Assembly: GCF_003815655.1 (NCBI RefSeq)
Contig: NZ_CP033917.1
Coordinates: forward strand, 4,154,001 to 4,218,000
Direction of reading: 5' to 3'
DNA from: Chryseobacterium sp. G0201
GTDB taxonomy: Bacteria; Bacteroidota; Bacteroidia; Flavobacteriales; Weeksellaceae
Length of the DNA: 64,000 nucleotides
In this document: positions 57,394 to 64,000 of the stretch, one piece after another
Layout: the number at the start of each line of letters is the position of its first letter
How positions within the stretch are numbered: position 1 is the first letter of the stretch
The notes under the pieces: generated by a model
The model's input: the letters and a program-made list of their open reading frames with translations, nothing else
Database searches by the model: none
What the model was told of the DNA's origin: nothing
Made by a program: the position numbers and the translations under genes

Positions 57394-59838
57394 TCACTTT
57401 TTCTTCGCCTGTTCAATTAGTTTTTTAATCCTTGAATCTAAGCCTTCACTTGACAGAGTTTGTCGCAAACTATCAACCTTAATCGGAAAACTCAAAGGTG
57501 TAAAAGTATTGGAAAATTTCAAAATAATTTTTGATTTCTCAATTCTTTTAAAAGCTTCAACGAGCCTTTGTTCCTGCAACTGCATATTAAAAACTTCGGT
57601 ATAAGCCTGTCTTACCAAAAAATGATTGGGATCGTAATCTTCCAATACTTTAAAGATAAGACCTGCAGAACTTTGCAAAGCTTTATTTGAACGTTGTTGT
57701 CCCGGAAAATTTTGAATCACCATACCTGAAATTACGGCGATATCCCTAAATTTTCGCCGCGCCATTTCAGCAGAATTAATACTTGAAATCACATCAACCA
57801 TCAAATTTTCTCGGGTTAATATTTTTTGTAAATTTTCTTCATTTAACGGAATTTGTTTATCACTGAACAATTCAAAACCGTAATCATTCATTGCCATTGA
57901 AAAGGAAATCGGAGCCAGTTTTGAAATCCGGTAGGCAATCAATGCAGCCATCACTTCATGCACCAAACGACCTTCAAAAGGATACATAAATAAATGATAA
58001 CCTTCCCGATTTTTGATTAATTCAACCAAAAATTCATCCTCTTTTGGAATATGTGAACGTTCTTCCTGTTTTGCCAATAAAGGATGTAAAAATTTCAGTT
58101 CTTTCTCGGAAGCTTTCGGATTCAATGCTCCGGATAATTTTTCCCTTAAAAATCGTCCTAAATTTGAACTTAAAGGCAACCTTCCGCCCAAATAACTTGG
58201 TGCCAACGCTTTTCCTTTTGATAAACGAACGTAAACGGTCATGTCTTTTACCATTGCTACTTCCAAAACACGACCAGCCAATATAAATTTTTCTTCTTTT
58301 TTTAATTTTGAGATAAAATATTCCTCAACCATTCCGATATATCCGCCAGAAATAAATTTCACTTTCAACATTGCATCGCTTACAATTGCGCCCATATTCA
58401 TACGATGAAGCATCGCGATTCTTCTTGAAGTTACTTTAAACAAACCATCTTCCATCACGACAACTTTGTGGTATTCTTCATAACTTTTTAAAGCACTTCC
58501 GCCAATTGTGAGAAAATCTAGAATACTTTTCCATTCATCATCGGTGATCTCTTGGAAAGTATAAATTTGTTTAATCCTTTCATACGTTTCGTCAGGATAA
58601 AATCCGTCGCCGATTGCCAAAGTCATTAAAAATTGAACCAAAACATCAAAGCACAAAACCTGAGGCTCGCGAGGCTCAATAACATTTTGTTTGACGGCTT
58701 CTTTCAAAGCAGCAACTTCAATCAACTCCAAAGAATGGGTAGGAACACAGTAGATTTTTGAGGTTTCGAAAGGGGAGTGACCGCTTCGTCCGGCACGTTG
58801 TAGGAATCTCGCAACACCTTTTGCAGAACCTATTTGTATCACAGTATCAACAGGTTTAAAGTCAATACCTAAATCTAAAGATGAAGTAGAAACAACAGCT
58901 TTTAATTTTCCATTACTCAAATTTTCTTCAATCCAAATTCTTAAATGGGCGTCAATCGAACTGTGATGAATAGCAATTTGTCCGGCAAAATCAGGATACG
59001 CTTCGAGCAACAATTGATACCACATTTCACTTTGACTTCTTGTATTCGTAAAAACGATCGTTGACTTTGAGTTTAAAATAATAGGAACTACTTTATCAGC
59101 TAATTTATGCCCAAGATGTCCTGCCCACGGCAAAATTTCTACTTCATCCGGAAAAACAGGAATAATATCAATCTTTTTATGTTCTTTGGCAGTAATTTTT
59201 GTTTTTTTAATGTCATAGGGAATTAAAGCTTCCATCGCTTCATCAAGATTTCCAATCGTAGCCGTTATTCCCCAAACCTTCAGTTTCGGAACATATTTTC
59301 TGAGTTGAGAAACGCCCAATTCAACAATAACTCCACGTTTTGAACCCAACAATTCATGCCATTCATCAATGACAATACTTTGCAGATTTTGAAAGAATCT
59401 TGGATGATTTTTTTGTCCAAGAAGCAAGTGTAAACTTTCGGGTGTTGCCACCAGAATTTCGGGCATATTTTTCACCTGCTGCTGTCTGACTTTCGGATCT
59501 GTATCACCGTTTCTTATACCTACTGCCCAATCCAAACCAATCTCGTCAATCGCCTCCTGCATTGCTTTTGCGATATCTTTTGATAGCGACCGAAGAGGAG
59601 TTATCCATACCATTTTTAATCTTTTCCCATATTTTTCGGGATGATTTAAAAAGTCTGAAATTAATGCTAAAAAAACGGAATACGTCTTCCCAAAACCCGT
59701 CGGAGCAACAACCATACCGCTGTAACCGTTACCGAATTTTTTCCAAGTATCGATCTGGAATTTAAAAGGGGAAATACCTTTATCCGCCATCCATTGCTGA
59801 ATGACGTTGAACCCGTTGGTATTTTCAAATGTTGACAA
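57394..59838 (-). CDS. ligase-associated DNA repair DExH helicase (Lhr type)
   Basis: An 814-residue superfamily 2 helicase. Walker A VVAPTGFGKTYS, motif DEWH (VIDEWHELLGSKRG), motif III ITATIG, and HRAGRSGH-like QRAGRSGHSPF. A C-terminal Lhr winged-helix and core region follow (RISKLAPISFSMAMNDYGFELF). It unwinds DNA-DNA or RNA-DNA from 3' to 5' and acts with the neighbouring ligase, exonuclease and PdeM. Full length for the Lhr-Core group. Confidence 0.93.
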   Translation of the reverse strand: MSTFENTNGFNVIQQWMADKGISPFKFQIDTWKKFGNGYSGMVVAPTGFGKTYSVFLALISDFLNHPEKYGKRLKMVWITPLRSLSKDIAKAMQEAIDEIGLDWAVGIRNGDTDPKVRQQQVKNMPEILVATPESLHLLLGQKNHPRFFQNLQSIVIDEWHELLGSKRGVIVELGVSQLRKYVPKLKVWGITATIGNLDEAMEALIPYDIKKTKITAKEHKKIDIIPVFPDEVEILPWAGHLGHKLADKVVPIILNSKSTIVFTNTRSQSEMWYQLLLEAYPDFAGQIAIHHSSIDAHLRIWIEENLSNGKLKAVVSTSSLDLGIDFKPVDTVIQIGSAKGVARFLQRAGRSGHSPFETSKIYCVPTHSLELIEVAALKEAVKQNVIEPREPQVLCFDVLVQFLMTLAIGDGFYPDETYERIKQIYTFQEITDDEWKSILDFLTIGGSALKSYEEYHKVVVMEDGLFKVTSRRIAMLHRMNMGAIVSDAMLKVKFISGGYIGMVEEYFISKLKKEEKFILAGRVLEVAMVKDMTVYVRLSKGKALAPSYLGGRLPLSSNLGRFLREKLSGALNPKASEKELKFLHPLLAKQEERSHIPKEDEFLVELIKNREGYHLFMYPFEGRLVHEVMAALIAYRISKLAPISFSMAMNDYGFELFSDKQIPLNEENLQKILTRENLMVDVISSINSAEMARRKFRDIAVISGMVIQNFPGQQRSNKALQSSAGLIFKVLEDYDPNHFLVRQAYTEVFNMQLQEQRLVEAFKRIEKSKIILKFSNTFTPLSFPIKVDSLRQTLSSEGLDSRIKKLIEQAKKK

Positions 59839-59863
59839 ACTATTTTATTTTATTGAATATTTT

Positions 59864-60026
59864 ATCGCAAAGTCATACAAAGAATTAAAAAAATCAAAAT
59901 TTTAAAAGATAAACAAAAGCATTTCATTTATCAAAGAAATACAATTGTATTAAGTTGATAAGCGAAGCGGCTTGCTTTAACTTATTATTAATTCCAAATA
60001 GAAGAATCTTTGTATATCCTTGCGAT
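59864..60026. repeat. spacer with distant inverted pair
   Basis: ATCGCAAAGTCATACAAAGA (59864) and AATCTTTGTATATCCTTGCG (60005) are near-complements with a 118-nt gap. The spacer 59839-60034 has no gene. Similar CGCAAGG pieces occur near 23464 and 42600, so it is probably another copy of that repeat family. Confidence 0.5.
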
Positions 60027-60034
60027 TAATTCTA

Positions 60035-61615
60035 TTATTGTATCAATTTTTTAATCTCTTCCAAATCATCAATTTCATCGACAGTTTTATCTTTCCGCCA
60101 TCTTACGATTCTCGGAAAACGTAGAGCTACACCGCTTTTATGACGATTGCTGAATCCTATTCCTTCAAAAGCAATTTCAAAAACAAGTTCCGCTTTTACA
60201 GTTCTCACAGGTCCAAATTTTTCTATCGCATTTTTATTGACGAATTTGCTGACTTCCATAATTTCTTTATCGGTCAATCCAGAATACGCTTTTGCTATCG
60301 TAACTAATTTATCTTCATTTTTCACAGCAAAAGTATAGTCTGTATAGTAAGCACTTCGTCTACCACTACCTTTTTGAGCATAAATGAGAACCGCATCGAT
60401 CGTCAACGGATTGATTTTCCATTTCCACCAATCGCCTTTTTTCCGCCCGGAATGGTAGGGCGAATTCTTTTGTTTCAGCATTAAACCTTCGCTGTTTATT
60501 TCTCTGGAATTTTCTCTGATTTGGTTTAAATTTTCCCATTTTTCAAAGTCAATAACTTGAGAAATTTTTATGTTTTCAGGTTTTTCGTTTAATAATAATT
60601 CTTCCAACATAGCTCTTCTTGCAGAGATTGGTTTTTCTCGTAAATCAGTTCCTTCCAATTCCAATAAGTCATAAGTGAAAACTTCAATCGGAATTTCGGA
60701 GAGCATTTTTTTAGTTAACGTTTTCCTGTTTAATCTTTTTTGTAATTCATTAAAATTTAAAACTTTACCTTCCTTTACCGCAAGTATTTCTCCATCTAAA
60801 ACAAAGTTTCCTTTCATCGTTTTTACAACCTCTGTAATTTCAGGAAATTGCTCTGTAATCAATTCTTCACCTCTTGACCAGATGAAAACTTCGTCATTTC
60901 TTTTAATAATTTGTCCACGAATTCCATCCCATTTATATTCAATTTGCCATTCATCAGGAGTGCCCAATTCTTGCAGTTCTTTTTCCAATGGATAAGCTAA
61001 ACAGAAAGGATAAGGTTTGGAATTATCAGGGTTAATTTTTTCCGCCGAAATCAGCTCTTTAAATGAAATTTCATCAGGCAGCCATTTTCCCATTAAACTA
61101 TGTGTCAACGTACTTGATTCCTGGTCTGAGAATTTTGTTAAAGCATTTATTAAAGTTTTATCAGAAACTCCAATTCGGAAACTTCCGCCTAATAATTTAT
61201 TGAAAATCAATCGTTCCGTATAATCTAAACCATTCCAGGAGTTTAAAACAAATTCTTTTTTTTCAGTATCCGATTGAGTTTTTAAACCAATAATATCATT
61301 CATCCATTGAGAAAGTGTACGGTCAATTTTTTCCGTCGGAGGAGGCAGAATCAGCGAAAGTGTTTCACCCAGATCTCCAACCGAAGAATAGCTTTCCTGA
61401 AACAGCCAAAACGGTAATTTTGTAATTTCCAAAGCCCATTCTTTCATGTAGTTTGTATTGACATTACGCTTTGGTCTTTTGCCCGTAAACAAAGCAATAA
61501 ACCATACTTTATCCTCATCCGGAGCACGTTCCAGATAATCGATGATCGCATCAATTTTGGCATTGGTTTTATTGGTGCTTTCCAAAGCGTTAATTAAATC
61601 TGCAAAATGTTTCAT
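60035..61615 (-). CDS. ATP-dependent DNA ligase (ligase-associated DNA repair set)
   Basis: A 526-residue LigB/LigC-type ligase. The lysine that becomes adenylated is in EYKWDGIRGQ (Lys228), followed by EILAVKEGKVL, LLELEGTDLRE, GLMLKQKNSPYHSGRKKGDWWKWK (motifs IV-V). The N-terminal 200 residues form the DNA-binding domain (ALTKFSDQESSTLTHSLMG). It seals nicks and works with the adjacent exonuclease. It overlaps the exonuclease gene by 4 nt (ATGA). Confidence 0.94.
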   Translation of the reverse strand: MKHFADLINALESTNKTNAKIDAIIDYLERAPDEDKVWFIALFTGKRPKRNVNTNYMKEWALEITKLPFWLFQESYSSVGDLGETLSLILPPPTEKIDRTLSQWMNDIIGLKTQSDTEKKEFVLNSWNGLDYTERLIFNKLLGGSFRIGVSDKTLINALTKFSDQESSTLTHSLMGKWLPDEISFKELISAEKINPDNSKPYPFCLAYPLEKELQELGTPDEWQIEYKWDGIRGQIIKRNDEVFIWSRGEELITEQFPEITEVVKTMKGNFVLDGEILAVKEGKVLNFNELQKRLNRKTLTKKMLSEIPIEVFTYDLLELEGTDLREKPISARRAMLEELLLNEKPENIKISQVIDFEKWENLNQIRENSREINSEGLMLKQKNSPYHSGRKKGDWWKWKINPLTIDAVLIYAQKGSGRRSAYYTDYTFAVKNEDKLVTIAKAYSGLTDKEIMEVSKFVNKNAIEKFGPVRTVKAELVFEIAFEGIGFSNRHKSGVALRFPRIVRWRKDKTVDEIDDLEEIKKLIQ

Positions 61616-62661
61616 GGTTCAATATTTTCGATGGTTTCTTTTTCAGTTTCCTCTTCATCATCTCCATATAAAGTTTCCACGACATCGGATTTTATCCCGA
61701 TTTCATTTAAATATTTAGAAAAAACTTCGGTTTGTCCGTGCGTTACGTGAATAATTTCCGCTTCTGTGGCTTTTATAGCTTGTAATAAACCTTTCCAATC
61801 AGCATGATCACTCATTGGAAATCCTGCATCGGCACTTCGCCATCTTCGGGCACCGCGAACCTGCATCCAGCCTGAACATATCGCTGTTGCAGCGTCCGGT
61901 ATTTTTTTAATTACGTTACTGTCTAACAGAGCAGGCGGAACAATCACAATTTCACCCTGAACCTGTTTTACACTTTCTCTAAAATCGGGAATTTCATAAT
62001 CAGGAAGTACAATTCCTACTTCTTCAAACGCTTTGTTGAGTTTACCAATAGAGTAGTGAACATGGATTTTTCCCATTCCCTCAACCGCTTTCATAATCCT
62101 TTGAGCTTTTCCCAAAGAATAACCGATAAAAACTGATGTTTTTTGATTTTCCTGATTTCGTAAGACCCAGTTTTGAAGTCTTTTATTAAGATCAGGAACT
62201 TCCAGCCAATTGTAAATGGGAAGCCCGAAAGTACTTTCTGTTACGAATTCATTGCATTTAACCAATTCAAAAGGTGTACTTAAACCATCATCCTGAACTT
62301 TATAATCACCGGAAATAACACTCACATATCCTTTATATTCCAAACGGATTTGCGCAGAACCAATAATATGGCCTGCGGGATGAAGTGAAAGTTTAACTCC
62401 ATTCATATCGATAACTTCTCCATATTCAATACTTTGACATTCGATATCGGGAGAGATTCTCTGATGTAAAATCGGTTTTGTGAAGTTATGACAAAGATAT
62501 TTTTTCATTCCCCAACGAGCGTGATCGGCGTGACCATGCGTAATGACCGCCAAATCAACAGGTCGCCAAGGATCAATGTAAAATTTTCCCTGCGGACAGT
62601 AGATTCCTTTATTTGTGAATGTGATTAGTTTCAAGGGTGTGATTGGTTTGAATTTTATCAT
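61612..62661 (-). CDS. ligase-associated DNA repair exonuclease (MBL fold)
   Basis: A 349-residue metallo-beta-lactamase/beta-CASP-like protein. The zinc motif VITHGHADHARWGM is near residue 40; GHIIGSAQI and SDHADWKGLLQAIKATEAEIIHVTHGQ follow with the other ligands. It has the form of DNA exonucleases of the Artemis/SNM1-related bacterial group that are paired with this ligase. It overlaps the ligase gene by 4 nt. Confidence 0.93.
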   Translation of the reverse strand: MIKFKPITPLKLITFTNKGIYCPQGKFYIDPWRPVDLAVITHGHADHARWGMKKYLCHNFTKPILHQRISPDIECQSIEYGEVIDMNGVKLSLHPAGHIIGSAQIRLEYKGYVSVISGDYKVQDDGLSTPFELVKCNEFVTESTFGLPIYNWLEVPDLNKRLQNWVLRNQENQKTSVFIGYSLGKAQRIMKAVEGMGKIHVHYSIGKLNKAFEEVGIVLPDYEIPDFRESVKQVQGEIVIVPPALLDSNVIKKIPDAATAICSGWMQVRGARRWRSADAGFPMSDHADWKGLLQAIKATEAEIIHVTHGQTEVFSKYLNEIGIKSDVVETLYGDDEEETEKETIENIEP

Positions 62662-62708
62662 TCAAAAATCTAACCAATCACATGATAAATTGATGAGAAT
62701 TAAATATT

Positions 62709-64000
62709 TTAAGCTTTTTTCAGTTTGAGCTTATAATTATTTAACAAGAAAAAAGTGACGATTCCTACAATTAATTCGATCAAAGCACTTCCCCAATAAA
62801 TACTTTTAATTCCGAAATAATAAGGCAAAACCAACATTAATGGAATATAAAGAATAATTTGTCTTAGAAAAACTAAGAAACTGGCTTTCTTACTATCATT
62901 TACAGCCGGATAATAGGAGAGTGCCAAAACCGTAATCGGCAGTAAAGGTAAAACGGAAAAAAATAATCTAAAATCCAAAATCTGATGATTATTTACAATA
63001 TACCCCGGAAGCATTAAGGCAATTAATTGCGCCGGAAAAAATAAAGCAATAAAGAAAAAAGGAAATAAAATAGCAACTCCAGCCCAAATGTAAGTTTTCA
63101 AAAATTTTCTTGCTCTTAGATAGTTTCCTGCACCAAAATTGATTCCCACAACAGGTTGTAAACCACGCATTAAACCAAATAAAGGGGTTAATAAAAACAA
63201 GAAAAATCTATTTAAAACGGTGAAAAATGAAATGTCACTTTCAGTTCCATATCTTGCAATCGCATTAAAAATAATGATACTTTGAATAACTCCCATTACG
63301 GATAAAATCATTTCGGGAAGTCCTAATTTTAGAATTTTTTTTCCAATTTCAGGATTGAAAGAAACTGATTTCCAATTGGTTTTAAAAAAACTTTTTCCTT
63401 TTGCATAATAGAAAATTCCGAGTAAAGAATAGATAATCATTCCACAATTTGTCGCCCAAGCCGCACCGGAAACGCCCATTCCAAAGGTTGAAATAAAGAT
63501 TGGTTTTAAGACAATATCAATGACAAGTCCGATTGCAATCATCATGGCTGCGGTTTTCATTTTTCCTTCTGCACGGATTAACATATTTAATGCTAAACCA
63601 TAAATCCAGAAAATAGTTCCGATTAATGTAACTCTAAAATATTCAACTGCAATGGTTTGTAATTCTCCTTTTGCGCCCATCATTGCCATTAATTCATGAG
63701 CAAAAATATAGGCAGGAACAGTACAAAGCGCAGAGAAAAAAATACATAGAAAGTTAAAACTTCCAAATAAATTATACAGTTTGTCTTGCTTGTTTTCTCC
63801 AATCCACATACTTACTGCTGCACCCGCTCCGGTTCCGACCAATCTTCCGAATCCCAAAACAATTTGAGATAATGGGTAGGCCATTCCGACTGCTGCAAGC
63901 GCTTTTGTATTAATTAAATAGCCAACAAAAATAGCATCCAGAAAATTATTAATTCCGTAAAGAACAATCGCCACAACGGCAGGCCATGAAGTTTCCCACA
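62709..64000 (-). CDS. MATE family efflux transporter (5' end outside window)
   Basis: The first 431 residues seen belong to a Na+ or H+ coupled multidrug exporter with the usual 12 helices in two repeats (FVGYLINTKALAAVGMAYPLSQIVLGFGRLVGTGAGAAVSMWIGE ... FGLMRGLQPVVGINFGAG). The frame is open to base 64000 (WETSWPAVVAIVLYGINNF), so the GTG at 63974 is not the start and the gene begins outside the window. The substrate cannot be told. It ends 47 nt before the exonuclease start. Confidence 0.9.
   Translation of the reverse strand, partial: WETSWPAVVAIVLYGINNFLDAIFVGYLINTKALAAVGMAYPLSQIVLGFGRLVGTGAGAAVSMWIGENKQDKLYNLFGSFNFLCIFFSALCTVPAYIFAHELMAMMGAKGELQTIAVEYFRVTLIGTIFWIYGLALNMLIRAEGKMKTAAMMIAIGLVIDIVLKPIFISTFGMGVSGAAWATNCGMIIYSLLGIFYYAKGKSFFKTNWKSVSFNPEIGKKILKLGLPEMILSVMGVIQSIIIFNAIARYGTESDISFFTVLNRFFLFLLTPLFGLMRGLQPVVGINFGAGNYLRARKFLKTYIWAGVAILFPFFFIALFFPAQLIALMLPGYIVNNHQILDFRLFFSVLPLLPITVLALSYYPAVNDSKKASFLVFLRQIILYIPLMLVLPYYFGIKSIYWGSALIELIVGIVTFFLLNNYKLKLKKA

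Noticed and set aside
1-64000. tRNA, rRNA or known riboswitch
   Set aside because: I found no cloverleaf with the GTTCRA box, no rRNA sequence and no aptamer core in spacers; weak ones could be missed without a covariance search.

Overview
The window reads as chromosome of a Bacteroidota member of the class Flavobacteriia, most like Chryseobacterium or a close Weeksellaceae relative. The evidence is low GC, promoter elements of the form TAnnTTTG, secreted proteins ending in type IX secretion (T9SS) sorting domains, bacillithiol-type thiol genes, many AraC regulators and many small stress enzymes. I see no rRNA, tRNA, CRISPR array, transposase or prophage.

Layout. 1-2409: end of leuB, then a four-gene reverse operon (MazG-like hydrolase, thioredoxin-like protein, DUF4230 protein, small Lys-rich protein). 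2801-9652: two large secreted T9SS hydrolases (reprolysin-like protease, endonuclease I) around a DinB-like protein and an acyl-CoA dehydrogenase. 9833-13939: satD-DUF3307 pair behind a three-site operator, then purC and purF, with a frameshifted four-helix-bundle (23S intervening-sequence-type) cassette bounded by inverted repeats between the two pur genes. 14022-19816: tandem array of six outer-membrane beta-barrel paralogues, each with a conserved promoter-like motif that fits sigma-54 spacing; most have their own terminator, and there are remnants of lost copies. 20092-24876: aroB, an rRNA pseudouridine synthase, nicotinamidase and a DEAD-box helicase. 25069-27030: compact bacillithiol-type operon (BstA/YfiT-like, DUF1569, YtxJ, Crp/Fnr).

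27107-46040 is accessory: a MocR regulator divergent from an EamA exporter, a Crp/Fnr regulator, CinA-like and PAP2 proteins, a secreted flavodoxin-RidA fusion, several AraC regulators beside enzymes, a TetR regulator with a perfect 26-bp palindrome in front of a three-gene membrane/rhodanese operon, an MFS exporter, an MBL hydrolase, acetyltransferases and a CAT-like enzyme. 46226-47743 pairs a Nudix-type regulator lacking the catalytic Nudix glutamates with a decayed GH3 beta-glucosidase. 47783-56573 holds an SDR, MFS exporters, an HxlR regulator with a lipoprotein esterase, FrnE/DsbA plus nucleosidase, AraC, an S41 peptidase and a GNAT protein. 56575-62661 is the ligase-associated DNA-repair set (PdeM, Lhr-type helicase, ATP-dependent ligase, MBL exonuclease), and a MATE transporter runs off the right edge.

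Most interesting items: (1) the sigma-54-like -24/-12 motif in front of all six barrel genes and the signs of duplication, deletion and truncation in that array; (2) three TATAAG-N8-CTTATA sites with exact 29-bp periodicity in front of satD; (3) a shared TGTCC-N14-GGACA element in front of both pncA and the bacillithiol operon; (4) the inverted-repeat-bounded broken cassette inside the purine locus; (5) the exported flavodoxin-RidA fusion. All functional calls rest on reading motifs by eye; no database search was possible.
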